A stretch of DNA of 64,000 nucleotides from Buddleja alternifolia (lineage: Eukaryota > Streptophyta > Magnoliopsida > Lamiales > Scrophulariaceae): positions 32,704,199 to 32,768,198 of the forward strand of contig CM033405.1 of assembly GCA_019426215.1 (NCBI GenBank), read 5' to 3'. The position numbers and the translations under genes were made by a program. The notes under the pieces are model-generated. The model had not been told where the DNA came from, ran no database searches, and saw nothing but the letters and a program-made list of their open reading frames with translations. Positions 47,673 to 60,258 of this stretch are shown here, one piece after another. Each line of letters opens with the position of its first letter. Position 1 is the stretch's first letter.

Positions 47673-48734
47673 CAATGGCTTATTTTTAGAAGGTACGTGG
47701 GATTCTGGGTCGGGAAAATCGCAACCATTCATGTGACGGGACCCACGTAGAGTACATCATATATGGATGATCGTGAATGTTCTGAGACTCTCTAAGAATC
47801 ACTCCTCCTCAGTAATGTCGTCTTATCGCATTTGTATATCGTGTAAAATATTAAATGGGAGGAGGTGGGCCGTTTGTAGCCCTTCATTGTCCCAAGATTT
47901 TTTTTTTTTGTGCTGAAGGAGTGGAAGAGGTAGTAGGATATCCTAGTTACTTCAGTAGCTATTGACTACTTTGATTAGACCATAGATTATGGTTTTTAGG
48001 TAGGCATCTATATAAAAAAAATTTCTTCAATATCCTTGTTTACTTAGTCGAATATGAAGCTCGGATTGTAGTCGAACGTATAATGCCTTTTTAATCTTAA
48101 TAGGGTGGTATGTAATTTATACTTCAATTCTTGCTAAATTTAACTTCAGATGGGCATTTCTTGCTTGTTGATTATTATCTTGAAGTGTCGTGAATACCTT
48201 TTTATTTCTCTCAGAGTGAATTTGGATATCTTGCGATGTGGATAGATGAAATATTCTATCACTATTTGTTGAATTGCTTGTAAGATATCACCACTTGTGT
48301 GATTGATGCAGATTCTGGACTTGCTTTATTGTGTTATTTGATTGTCATTATTTGCACATAAGCTGCACATAGGTTTGTCCCTCTTGAAACAAGAAAGTTT
48401 AGGCTGTCGTCCGATGTATTTTCATTTCATTTTTGACTGTAATTATTCGATAACATAAGGAAAAGTGAGTATTGGTTTTCGTTCAAAAATGGTAGGCATG
48501 TCTGGTTGTGCGTTTGAAAATGGTTGAAATTGATGGTACGATGATAGATGATGTATGAAATGACTGGAGTTAGTTAAAATTAATGATTATGTGAGTAATT
48601 TTGTAGATAAAATAAGATATAAGATTGTATTAGTTAAATATATTTACGAGTGGAAATGACAAAAATTGATCCCAAAAAATAATACTAAACAATATTGAAA
48701 AGGGATCTTAAAATGTGCATGAGGTTGTGGAAAT
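47673..48734. other. DP 3' flank
   Basis: Contains the presumed 3' UTR. No further gene seen. Confidence 0.5.
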
Positions 48735-49333
48735 TGAGGGTCCGATTGGATGGACGTCTATTTCCAATTTTTCATTTTTCATAGATAAAGTAAGAGAAAT
48801 TATTTTTAAGGAAATAGAGATATGAAAGAGGAAGTGTGTTTGGATGAATTTTTTTTATAGAAAAAAGTGTAATGATTAAGTGTGATGTGATATGTTTTTT
48901 TTGGGAGAAAAAATCTTTTTTTGTGAGAAATTGGTATAGATGAGTTTTGTTTTTGTAAGAATATTTAACATATTTAAGCTAAATTCATCTATTAAGGCAT
49001 CCAAAAATATGCAAAGTGGATCTTATTTCGTAGCTTACATAATTTCAAATAAAGATATGTGATTATTTTGATGATTATATCAAGATATTGGCGAATAAAA
49101 TACTTTTAATTATTGGGTGAACTGTCTAATCATAAATAGTAAAATTTTGACTTTTTGAAAAAATTTTGAGAGAAATGTCCATTTTTCAAAGAAATTTGAG
49201 ATTTTTTTCTGAGAAATTGTGTGTAGTATTTTTTTGTGATATTTTTGGAAGATGTCAAACATATGCATTTTTGATAAAAAAATTTTCTGAAAAATCAAAA
49301 AATGGGAAATAGCATCCCATCCAATCGGGCCTG
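48735..49333. mobile_element. MITE with GGTCCGATTGGATGG termini
   Basis: The left end ggtccgattggatgg is mirrored by ccatccaatcgggcc at the right, with further inverted matches inside (caatttttcatttttcat / gaaaaatcaaaaaatggga). About 600 bp, non-coding. The duplication may be only tgag, so the superfamily is undecided. Confidence 0.7.
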
Positions 49334-51500
49334 AGTTTTGTGTTTTAATTTGACGCAACACTACCATTGTTGTCGTAAAGATGACATTTTTTGACGAAAT
49401 TGAGTGTATTTTATTTTTGGATAACACCACCGTCGTTGTCATAAACATGACTTTTTCTGACAGAGGTGTGGAATAAAAAAATTAGGTGAAATAGTTTTTT
49501 TTTTCTTTTGCTAAGCGATTAGGTGAAATAGTCGATTATATTGGATAATGTGAAAGTGAAAAATAAATATTTTTATTTAAAAAAATATAAAATGTGTATT
49601 TATATTTTTAAATAAAAATATAAATAACTAGTCGAAAACATAACCAAACTATGCTGTAGGTATGAAACTGTATGCTATTTTGAGCGTAATATATATGTAT
49701 ACTCACATATACAAATTGTTCTTGGAAGTTTTAGAATTTCGTGTTAATTACAAATATGTGCATCGCGATACACATTACACACACAAAGTTCATAGTACAA
49801 GGATGATTATGATTTTACGAGAGTTGAAATTTTGAGAGTTCTTACCATTTAACAATTTGTACACGTATTCTTACTAGATAGAAGTTCATCATTTGTTGAA
49901 GACTTGAAGTTTATAAACTCCGTCATTTTATTTTATCCATATATATATATATATGCACTGCGGCATATATGCAGCCCAGAACAATTGTTCTTGACTTCTC
50001 TTTCTATGATTTCAGAGCTACTCATTTCAAGAATTATTTAAAATAAACCATAACATCTTATAAAATTTTTAAATATTTTTTAACGCATAAGAGCTTATAA
50101 AATATTTTTAAAAATCTTAACAAACACGTCACAAACGTCAAATCAAATGACACTTAAATTTGCCTAAATGAAAGGGAATGCAGAAAAAGACCCTTCTTTA
50201 ATTTCAGCCCTATTTAACTAACAACTGGCCTCCATATACAGTAGAAATGAATTGTCCTCTTACCACAAATTATTATCAAATTTCTTTGTTTGAAAGAGAC
50301 AGAGTCCGCATATATATAAAAACTTTACACTCACTTAAGTATATATATATATATATATTTACATAATATATTATGTCTTCTGTTGGCAAATATTACTCTT
50401 TACTAGGTGCATCTTTCATGTACATAAATGTAAAAGGATACTATAGAGATGATACAATGTTTCGAGTCAAATTTGGGACCAATCCATCTACATATTTATC
50501 TTTGTGTACCTTAACCAAAAGAATAAATAAAAATTGTAATGCTATTTATTCTTATTGGGCCAAGTACATATATATATATATGTATGTATGTATATATGTA
50601 GCCCTTTTAGAGGATTTTCTTAGATAAAGAGAATCTATGCATCATCAACAAAGTTAGGAGTTGCCCTTTTAGAGGATTTTTTTAGATAAAGAGAATCTAT
50701 GCATCATCAACAAAGTTAAGAGTTCATGTACATGTGGCTAACCTATTATATTCTAGCTTTATCGTGCTATGATTTTTCATCTAAAATATCAAAAATAAAG
50801 CATGCACGTGCTTGACTATTTTCTTGATGGTGTACCTCTTGGATAAGCAAAGTCTAGAAAAAATACAAGTCACGTCTTGAACCTGCGAGTCCGTGGCACA
50901 TTGGTTGAACGCAAATTGTTTTCGAACCCACAAGGTACAATCAATCAAAAATTGGGTAACTATGTCTAAAAATTGATACACAATATTTACATGTAGGCTC
51001 TAGGCATTAATTTGCTTATGAATTATTTCATTTTTTCCTTGCTTTTTTGATGTGGGAGGGCCCCGACAATACATGATACCAATAATTTGTCTTGATTGGT
51101 AAAATATTCCAAATCATACTTTTTAACGTGACTGATCCATTCACATAATAAATATATTTCATTCATTTTATAAATTACACTCCATTTCCCTGAATTTCCA
51201 TTATCATTAAAGCACTTTCTTTCACTTTTTGTTGTTGGTTTCGAATATAAGACGTAGGAGACGAAATGTCAACCATTTGGTCCTATCATTATTAGTAATA
51301 TACGAAGGTATGTTGTTTTATAAATTATACCAAGACGAAATATCAACCATCTGCCTCCATCATTACTAGTAATATATAAAGATACGCTGGCTCACAAATG
51401 ATACAGAATACGAGATGAAATAGAGATATGCAACCGACGATTAGATTATAAAAGAAAGTTAGAAAATTGTCTATATATATTTTCCTCTCATTCTTTCCTT
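49334..51500. other. intergenic stretch with a 62-bp tandem duplication
   Basis: A small 60-base inverted or direct echo (ccgtcgttgtcataaacatg and ccattgttgtcgtaaagatg, 49360-49450) follows the MITE. A 62-base unit (gcccttttagaggatttt...) is repeated at 50601-50662 and 50663-50724. TA microsatellites lie near 49940, 50340 and 50570. No gene seen. Confidence 0.5.
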
Positions 51501-51503
51501 CCC

Positions 51504-51511
51504 TATAAAAA
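51504..51511 (+). promoter_or_regulatory. TATA box of the VQ gene
   Basis: TATAAAAA in a CT-rich context, 35-42 bases before the ATG, implying a very short leader or a start site close to the codon. Confidence 0.6.
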
Positions 51512-51545
51512 CCTTTTTCCGCTTGTCCCGTAAAACATAGTAAAA

Positions 51546-51947
51546 ATGCTGTCTGTGAATCATAAAACACCAAATTACAAACACACCAAAAACAAGAAAT
51601 ATAAGAACAAGCATCCACTTAAGGTTGTCTACATAACAAACCCTATAAAGTTCAACACTAGTGCTTCACAATTCAGGGCCCTGGTTCAAGAACTCACCGG
51701 ACAAGACGCCGACCCACCGGAAAATGCTGAATCTCCGGCGGCTGACACCGTGAAAGTGGTGGCGGACGGCGACAGAGTTCATGCACTTGAAGAAGTTACA
51801 AAAATAGGGCAGTCTACTAATGGTGATGATCATCAAGTTGTGGAAAAAGGATCCGACCCATCAGTTTCCGGGTCGTACGATGATGTTTTTTGTGCTCCGG
51901 AGATGATGCAGAATTCAAATCTGTGGCATGAAGCTTTCTTATCTTGA
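51546..51947 (+). CDS. VQ-motif protein, SIB (sigma-factor-binding)-like
   Basis: Intronless 133-aa frame. Residues 43-52 are the VQ core FRALVQELTG, preceded by a basic stretch (KNKKYKNKHPLKVVYITNP) like that of the SIB1/SIB2 group. VQ proteins bind WRKY factors through this motif. SIB proteins are dual nuclear/chloroplast cofactors of WRKY33 in defence. That is family knowledge, and the subgroup call is from resemblance. The acidic middle (residues 55-110) and the end YDDVFCAPEMM...WHEAFLS match typical small VQ proteins. Small size and no intron are normal for the family. Confidence 0.9.
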   Translation: MLSVNHKTPNYKHTKNKKYKNKHPLKVVYITNPIKFNTSASQFRALVQELTGQDADPPENAESPAADTVKVVADGDRVHALEEVTKIGQSTNGDDHQVVEKGSDPSVSGSYDDVFCAPEMMQNSNLWHEAFLS

Positions 51948-51984
51948 TGTTCTTAAATGTCTAGATACAACATTTTTTTTTTAA

Positions 51985-52110
51985 TTAATGTTGGATCAGC
52001 TCCGATCAATTACTAAGGGGCAGGACATGTCTCGAAGACTAAAGCTCACTTACCTAAGTACTTACAGATCGACAACCTCACGTCAGCATAAGGAATCGAA
52101 CCCACAACAT
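51985..52110 (-). mobile_element. SINE fragment
   Basis: Minus strand GGGTTCGATTCCTTATGC resembles a B box, followed by a body through cggagctgatccaac. No A box is visible, so it is probably truncated at its 5' end. Lies directly after the VQ gene, possibly in its 3' UTR. Confidence 0.5.
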
Positions 52111-52642
52111 ATATTGTCTATATGCAATGTAAATTAGGTATGTCTGATATTTATTGTAAATTTTTATTTTTACAAAATTTGGTAACTTTAGAAATATTTT
52201 GGTGTAAAGGGCTTCGGGGATTAGTTTATATTAAGTTCTAAATGATTATCAAATTTAATTTTCTGTTTGTATAGTGGTTTAGGGTTACGTTATAAATGAT
52301 TATCAAATTTATTGTTCTCTTAACATTAAGGTTATGTATATGAAGCTTACATATGGAGAACAAAGGAAAATATAATTGAAGATGAACAATTATTAGGTAC
52401 CAATTCTTCATATTTACTTGTGGTTGAAGATAAATAGAAGTAACCATAGAGATATATTTGTAATTTTTCATTAAAAATCTAAAGTGATTTTTCAATAGCT
52501 TAACATTGATTTTGGAAAGTGGAAATTGTGAAAGGATGGTGTTGAAAAATCACATATATACAGTGTTTTTGATATTTTTGTATGTCGATCCACGTATATA
52601 TGTGGATCAAGTCTTAGGAGAAAATGTTTATGTTACACCGAA

Positions 52643-52829
52643 ATTAGGGAAAAAAATTGTGTTTACACTGGGTATGGGACTTAGTTGCATGCACCAAGAC
52701 ATAATAAAAAATAATAAAAACTGTTTGATTTGTTTTTATATTGAATACACATTTTTTATTGTTTTTGTTGTGTCTTGGTGCATGCAACTTAGTTTCATAC
52801 CGGGCGTATACAAAAAAATTTCAAATTAG
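52643..52829. repeat. foldback element with about 60-bp arms
   Basis: Left arm ggtatgggacttagttgcat..., right arm ...atgcaacttagtttcatacc, with matching extension on both sides (gaaattaggg... / ...tttcaaatt). The loop is about 75 AT-rich bases. Probably a MITE. Confidence 0.65.
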
Positions 52830-52889
52830 GCTAAAGACTACATATTTAAGTACATATTTCTTTCAACATAAGAAAATTCTGACGTAGTT

Positions 52890-53310
52890 CATGCTCTATT
52901 CTCCAGCAGCAATATCATCACTTCTCTATTTAGCTCGCTGCTTCTTTCCATCACCTGCAAGTCATTGTAAATGCGAGCACCACAACCGGTATCAAAAAAC
53001 CAAAAAGCACAACCGGACAGATAAGTTAACTTCAACAGAATACGCATTTAAGACCTCATGTTCGTTGCAGTTTATCTTCCCGTGTCCCATCTTTCCGCGG
53101 TTAAAGCATTCGCCCTAAACCAGCATCTTAACATTCTTCACGCCACATTTTGCCTTCTTCTCATAGTTCTTCTTCACCTCCTCCTTTTTTGCTTTAGAAG
53201 CCTCGGGCATGGCAGACGCTCCGACAAGAAGTACGAGCTTGTTCTTCTGCATAGTGGCCTCAGCCATCTTCAACATATTTAGCAGCTCACTCAGAATGGA
53301 CTCTTTAACT
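52890..53310 (-). pseudogene. degenerate Copia gag/protease remnant
   Basis: The minus-strand translation gives MLKMAEATMQKNKLVLLVG, a degenerate zinc knuckle (CFNRGKMGHGKINC) and AYSVEVNLSV, but with stops and shifts. A following WYRLWCSHLQ looks like a shifted protease active-site region. The layout matches the gag end of Copia polyproteins and is unrelated in detail to the element at 27196. No LTRs found. Confidence 0.62.
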
Positions 53311-53984
53311 CATTCATGCAGAAGTTGCCTACGCTAATTTCATCTCATATTAATCGAACTTGAATACTGTTCGGTCTAAAACTCAGGCATAATATATGGT
53401 TACAAGTCATTCATCTCAATATGCTATACGTCTAAACGTCATGAGGTGACTCAATATATGATACGCGTCCTGTAATTTTGTTTTTCTATTCATGAACACC
53501 TAATTTTGATACAAATCAAACTAATATTATGCCATCTAATGTTGCATTGAGCCATTTGATGTTGTCCAAGCGTATCACAGAATAGCATTAGTTAGATACT
53601 TCTACTTCCAATTTATTGTATATTTTGCCAGTTCCATTTTCATCATAAAGACGAAAAGAATGAGAAAAAACTGAAACTTTATACTGCAGCATTCCGAATC
53701 ACCAAACTCACGACTCAGCTTCGCCAGTTGAGCTTGACCCATATGTGCAGTTGATTGTTTATTGTCGCCAATTCATTATCGGTAGTTGTTAACAATATAT
53801 ATCATATATTATATATGTAATCGTTCACTAAAAAACATAAGTTCAGATAAAGCTCGGATCAACGGACTCATATCAATCAAACAACCATCCATTAAAACTA
53901 TCACAAGGACTAAAACAAAGAGGCACCAAAATCATCTTTGGCATGGTACCATAACTAGAAGTTCTAAAAACAAATCCTCAAATG
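53311..53984. other. intergenic, Nudix 3' flank
   Basis: No gene or clear repeat seen apart from an AT-rich stretch at 53790-53820. Confidence 0.4.
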
Positions 53985-56900
53985 CTAATTGGACGATGAA
54001 TTGCGAAACCCGTTTTTGGGTAACGTAGGAATCATACCATCACCATACCACTTTGAGAAACCTTTTTCAAGAGCCTCTCTCATCCACGCGTGCCTGCAGC
54101 GCTCGACGGCTTCAGGAATCGTTAGCCAACTCCTCTCCCGGTGGCTTTGCTCTGGCCAACACTCGAGCTCCTCTTTCACTTGCAAAGCGTACATAGCAGC
54201 TCTACATAGACCTTCCGGGCTATATTCGTCTTGAAGCGTCTTGCTCTTGAAAGGATAGCATCCGAGGAAATGCTGAAACAAAAAAATAAAAATAAGTTAT
54301 AATAAATGTGCGGGGTTTACAAGACTGAACTCCGGAGTGAGTAAGGGGACTAGAATCTGAGGTTGCCCTCCTCACTTGTCTAAAACTTCAAGTTTCATGT
54401 GTAAATTAAATGTAGGGTAAATTACATAGAACCCCTCTGTAATATCTTAATTACTAAAAAACACAACGAAGTTTGAAAAATTACCGTAATTCCCAAGTCA
54501 GTAAAAGTAGATTGCAATATCACCCGCTATTTTTCAAGTTGTCAAAACATGGGTAATTTTGAAAATTTACAAAACTTTAGCGGCTCGTGGTAATTACCCA
54601 ATAAGTGAGCTATGTAAACTTTTGTCCACTTCGAATTCCTAAGTTGCCCTCACATGTCAGCCAATATATCTATCGCCCTCCAACAACAACCACCGAAAAC
54701 AAATAAAACATATCCTTCTCCTTTATGTTCACAAACGACTGAATCATCAGAGTTCATTGTTATTAGGTTAAAGAATATCCAAAGTGGATGTTACTCTACT
54801 ATATGTATTAAAAGATCCTAAGTTTCTTTTCAACACATATGCAGTAGATATAAAATAAGAAAAATGAAGATGGGCAGAAGAAAACACGCCTATAAAAGGG
54901 TATGTACTAAAAGATCCTGAGTTTCTTTTCACCAGATATGCAGTAGATATTAAGTAAGAAAAATGAAAGGCGGAGAAGAAAACGCACCTATAAAGGATAT
55001 CTGGTTGTCGATGAAGAGATAATGCATTCTCATGCTTTAAAGGCATTATAAGATAAGTCTTAAGCATGTTATACCAAAATAAAGAAGCGGATTATCCCAA
55101 AGTTACTTCAAAGTCATCTAAATCAGCACCCACCCAAGTTGTGAACATTAAGGGAATGTCAAAAAATTGAAACTTAGTATGCATGTTTGAAAAGATTCTT
55201 TTGTTAGCATTTAAAAATAGTGCATCTCTTCAGAAATCTCGATTAGTAATAATATGCTTTATATCAATAACGGAGATTAACTATCCATTTGAAATACAAG
55301 CCATGTTTCATCATACAATAACTCAACGTGCACTAAAAAAGACTAGAACATAAAATCTAAGCAATAAATATGAACCAAAACGAAAAAATATAGGAATTTG
55401 TAATATTTTACCACTAAATCCCCTCGGACTCCAGCCTCTTCCATGGCTTCCCTTACTGCTGCCTCCTCAGCTGTTTCATCGTTCTCCCATCCACCCTATA
55501 TTGAAAAAAAAAAAAGAGAATCTATATGTCGACATTATTGAAATTTTTAAAAATCCGCTTCTATATCTATCTTGGCATAATTCAAAAAGCATATGTTACC
55601 ATTTATGTTAAAGTCTTCGAGTAATGTGTTAGATGTAGATTTATGTAGAAAGCTCGGCTAATTTAACCTTCTGTTTCGAGGCACTAGGGATATATATAGT
55701 TTACTTTCATTATTTCCTTCAATAATATGGAAAATCTGAACTTCATCATAGCATAGTTCAAGATTATGTTGTTTCCATAATACAAGAAATGAATATATTT
55801 GAAGAGCCATCCAGATTTCGTTACCAGTACCTACCACTGGACATAAAATCAATGTTTCATCTGTTTGTTTGACAGCTAGGTCCATCGACCTAGTTCCATA
55901 TTATTAATCACGTAAATCACATGATATGAAGAAATATTTCATAAACCATAGAACAAAACTTATAATGTTTTTAGAATACAAATTGACTCCTGGCCAAAGA
56001 TATAAAAAAAATGTCCATATATATAAGCAAACACAACTAAAATGGTATAATACAACAGTAATTTAGTAGCCTAAGAAGAATTTTCCTTTCAACAAAATAT
56101 AATTCGTAAAATTGCATCGAGTGCGACTGTGTGCTACTTATTATATTTGTGAACCTATGGAAGTCTGACAGAGACAGCTCAAAGTCAAAACAAATGAACA
56201 CGTCCAACATAATATAAAAGAAAATCTTTTTTTTTTCAGAATATGATCAAATATGGAAAGAATAAGGTCCTTCAATAAAATAATAAACTTCATCAACGAC
56301 ACGTTTTTACCATAATATTTCCGACCAAAAGGTTGGCATGACCTACATGCATAGAAGAGTTTCTTAAGAGGAAAAAAGTAAAAGAATAAAAAGGTAAAGA
56401 AGATTTTAGACAAGGAAGTAGACTGTTTGAATGCCTCATCTTATTGCTAGTTTATTTTAGAATTGGTCCCATATCTTAAGCATAGTTGCTCGTTTTGAGG
56501 GTAATCATGGATAAAATTTAAGAAAGGTGCCCTTTCAAAAAACGAGTGATACTAATAACGAAATCTGCAATAATAGTAGGCTGAACTGAGATCAGACTAA
56601 AAACATTGTTCTCATCCTATTTCCAAATCATATAATACAAATCTTGAAACCCAATTGAAGTGAGTAGGGGAATCACAAAAATTTGTCTCTTATGCAATCT
56701 CAAAAACACAGTATGAAGAAAAATGTCAACTGAAGAGACATAGCAAAGCCTATATGTTACAAAAATATTCAAGCAAACCTAACTTATGAATATAACCAAA
56801 CAAAAAGTCCAAATGATAAGGCTATTAACAATTTGCCCATATGCATTCATCGTCCATACATACATGTATGTGTGTGTATAGATTAATAAACCATAAAATT

Positions 56901-58634
56901 ATAATGTGAGGTCCAACAATCTCCTAGTTTAAAATCTTTATACTTCCTATAGAAATAAATAAACGGGCCATAGAAAAACTTATCAGCACAATAGAACCTT
57001 GTAAACCATTCATGGTAACGATGGACTCAGAAATGAGTTATGAATCTTCTTGCGATGATAAATAGTTTTCATGTGCTCACAACTCTCACCTTTGGAAATA
57101 GAAGACCAGGTCCACTGGTTGAATTGATCATTAGTACTTCAACTATCTTCTTAGATGTGTCACCACCATCTTCTTCGACATTCCTACATTTAAAGGGAAT
57201 ACACCTGGGAAATGACTCTGCTGGTTAGAACAAATCAGATGCAACGCATGCTTATAGTACTTAACTTCTTAAACCAAGGATATATAAAGACAAGAGTCGG
57301 AGTAGCGCCTTGGGGAAACAGTTCTGCCTTAGTATCTGTTCAGGATAGATACAGATGCAGGGAAGATTTGCGAAGGTTCATTCCTTCACACCAGCTGACA
57401 ATTATAATGCTAGATTAACAAAGTGAAAACCATTTAATGAAAATTGATTAATGTTGCCAATCGTTATGGAAAAAAACTTATAAACGATAATAATGTGTGG
57501 AATAAATTTCAATGTCCAGTTTCAAACTTATACATTGCAAAATTAATCAAAGATCACATTTAGAAAATAGTCAATTGCGCCTATGCTATCAATTAACGGC
57601 TATTATCTAAAGCTTTATGATATTAATCTTCATGAATTCAACAATGAATATTCTTCTCCATTTTCTAAACAAGTTTACATGAGAAAGAGAGCAACTGACT
57701 TCCCTGAAAAATAGAAAGGTTATAACTATAAAAGAGAGGGAAGACAATTTAGTTTGCCTTAAAAATTTCGGAGGTTAATAGTAATATGAACCCTTTGTTT
57801 CTTCCTTCATAGAAAATCACCCGAGTGATTTCACCAAGACAGATAAATCTCGAGATTTATTTGACTGGTCACGGCGGTGATAGAAAGGCATTATTAATGT
57901 ATTGAACGTAAAAGTGAAAAATTGCAGCTTTTTCTCTAATCTTCCAATATAAATCTCCATACGAAAATAAAACGGAACCGTAATGGCTGAAACCTAAAAA
58001 GTTCTAAATCAAAGAGCAAGTTTTTGAAATGCAATTTATCTCGATAGATCTTACTGCGGTAATGACTGATAACATTTAATCAATTTCCAAAAGAAAATCA
58101 AAGTTACTATCCGTATTGCACAAAAAACACCGCACATAAACCACAAAGATACACCTCGATTTCTGATTTCACTCGTATTTCTTTGGCAACATCCAAAACA
58201 AATCATGCTCAATCGAACAAAGCTATACAAAATCGAACATTTCACCCAAAATTTATCTCATTTTTCTCTTAATTAAACAAAGCCCAGGAACCAAAAATTC
58301 CCAATACAATCAAATGAACAAAAATTCACACTCAAACCTATCACCTTCCTAAAATCAAACAAAAACCCAATTCAAATCGAATCCATACAAATCCCAAATC
58401 AAATCAAATAACCAAACTTCAATTTCCCAACATTATATCTAATTCAAAATCCCTCTTGCAACCAAAACAAGCATGAACATAGATATAACAACATATATAT
58501 ATATATATATAGACACACACACGCATATATATATAACGAAAAGGAGAAATTAACGAAATCTACCCAGCAATGAGGCGATAACCACCCTCGTAGCGCTGCT
58601 GCAGCCGACCAGTACGAGCCACCAATTCAGACAT
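53985..58634 (-). CDS. Nudix hydrolase (plant NUDT12/13/17/18-like, DIPP-type)
   Basis: Exons 58564-58634, 57090-57204, 55412-55495 and 53985-54272 give 558 bases (185 aa), with in-phase GT-AG junctions. The N-terminus MSELVARTGRLQQRYEGGYR is typical of this group. The full Nudix box lies at residues 63-85 (GGWENDETAEEAAVREAMEE, then AGV), fitting G-x5-E-x7-RE-x2-EE-x-G with all metal-binding Glu present. After it come LGCYPFKSK and KEELECWPEQSHRERSW, conserved in the family. Members hydrolyse diadenosine polyphosphates or diphosphoinositol polyphosphates, and some are mitochondrial. Substrate and location are not predictable here, and no clear targeting peptide is seen. Intron 1 (1.36 kb), intron 2 (1.6 kb) and intron 3 (1.1 kb) hold repeats. 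Confidence 0.94.
54412..54632. repeat. dispersed repeat in Nudix intron 3
   Basis: Same family as 13728-13945. Shares gtcagtaaaagtag-like and ggtaatta-ccaataagtga segments. Confidence 0.5.
54802..54998. repeat. 99-bp tandem duplication in Nudix intron 3
   Basis: Units 54802-54900 and 54901-54998 share aaaagatcct-agtttctttt, atgcagtagatat and agaagaaaac-c. They differ by scattered changes, so the duplication is not recent. Confidence 0.85.
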
Positions 58635-60012
58635 TAATTCCAAAATTAAAACAAAAAAATATTTATATATAACCAAATCTGTATCTATAAATATCTCTCT
58701 CTCTCAATCCCTATTCTATCCGAATCACAAACTGCCCTTTTGATTGATGAAAACGATGCAATAAACCATTATCAAAACTGGGCACTAACAATTATGCATT
58801 ACTCCTCAATTTTCACTAGAATTTCTTCAAAAAAATCGCATTATTTTGACGAGGAATAAAAGATTTGTTAATGGGAGGAAAGGGGGCGAAAGAATAGGAG
58901 CATGTTCTAGTCAATTTTGGTGCAATTGCAATCTCTGAATGTAATTGAAAGGTCGGTTACAAAATCCCTATACAAAGAAGCACCTTTTTTTTTTCCACTT
59001 TCTTTCTCACTTTCCTTTCATCTTCATATTTTTATTTTACTTAGGGACATTGGGGATTTTTCTATGGTGGAACGTATTTTTGAGGTATATATTGTGTGGA
59101 CTCCACACATAATTATTTCATGTATTGAGATATATTATGTGTCGATCTCATACATAATTGTATGAAAAAGATAGACACGTGTATTGTATAATTATCCGGG
59201 TTGGGGGGTTGTTCATGGTCTGGAATGACTATTTTGCCCTTCCAATTTGTGGCGACATGTAGAGAGAAATGGGACAATTGGTCTCGATCCAGATCTCACC
59301 ATTGGATTTCCCAATAGGGGGGCATTTACTAAATTACCCCCGAATCCAATGATAAAATTTATTGGTCTCGATCCACCATAAAATTTCACAGAAAAATGGA
59401 TGTCAAGGGAGGGTAATTTTGTAATTTTGTGTGCGTGGGTGGAAATGTGAGAATTTTGTCGCCCACAATTTTAGAACTAACCCAGGTTCGTTAATTGATC
59501 GATAATTTAATAATATTTGAAGAAGGATCTCAAGGTAATTCATGTTGTTCCAAGTATTGGAATTTTGTGTGGGCTCTATAGAGGGTGTGGATAATATATT
59601 TTTTATTGTATTAAAAAGTATTGGTTGGTAACGATGTATGTGAAAAATTAAAATTTTATAGAAAATTTATCAATTAAAATTAATCAAGTTTTAAGTAAAA
59701 GGCGACAAAAGAAGAAGATAATGAGAACCCCATATCGGGTTTTATGAGTCATACAACAGGGATGGATCCAGAAATTAGTTTGGGGAGGGTTTTTTTTTTT
59801 TGGGGGGGGGGGTGTTACCTTTAGCAAAAAAAATGATTTAATAAGTATATAATCTAATCTATTTTTGTTTTAATAGATACATATTAAATTCTGATACATA
59901 TCAAGTTTATGCAATTGAAAAAATTCAACAATAAGTATTATAAAGTAATATAATATAATTGAGGATGAACTCCAAATATTTGAATGATAATTAACATTTT
60001 CTTGTTTTTAGA
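58635..60012. other. Nudix 5' flank and intergenic sequence
   Basis: A (TC)n run at about 58692-58706 lies upstream of the Nudix start. At 59270-59400 the phrase attggtctcgatcca occurs twice around ccattggatt / gaatccaatg, a small MITE-like arrangement. At 59789-59815 is a T run followed by a G run. No gene seen. Confidence 0.45.
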
Positions 60013-60258
60013 TTTCTTGAGTGGAGTGTGAATCAAAGCCATGTTTGAATTGAGATACTGATGCAAGTTCTTCCCTTCTGAATCAGATAGATTCATATCT
60101 GAAAGAGGTTGACAATAAGTTCTTTCAAAATTGACTATTTGTCCCTCTGTTAGAGGTGTTCCAGAAATGTCTGCGATCGAGTAAATAGTTCTACGAACGA
60201 ATGGATCGTATCGACTCAATAATCCTTTCGACAGGTTTTTTAGGAAAAGTGTTTGTTG
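60013..60258 (-). pseudogene. ycf2: nuclear insert of chloroplast ycf2 fragment (NUPT)
   Basis: The minus-strand frame reads [38 protein letters not shown] and [21 protein letters not shown] recognise this as an internal piece of the plastid ycf2 protein. Ycf2 is about 2,000 residues, so only some 80 are here. Compared with my recollection of plastid copies, two residues are missing in the LHQYLN-SNM region. Matching text ends after ALIHTP. It cannot make a functional product. Confidence 0.85.

Noticed and set aside
52506..52829. 107-codon frame
   Set aside because: Spans the foldback element. Composition follows AT-rich arms and loop.
59938..60219. Reading the 93-codon minus frame as a nuclear gene or transposase
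   Set aside because: Its core is plastid ycf2. The C-terminal part after ALIHTP is unrelated flanking sequence.
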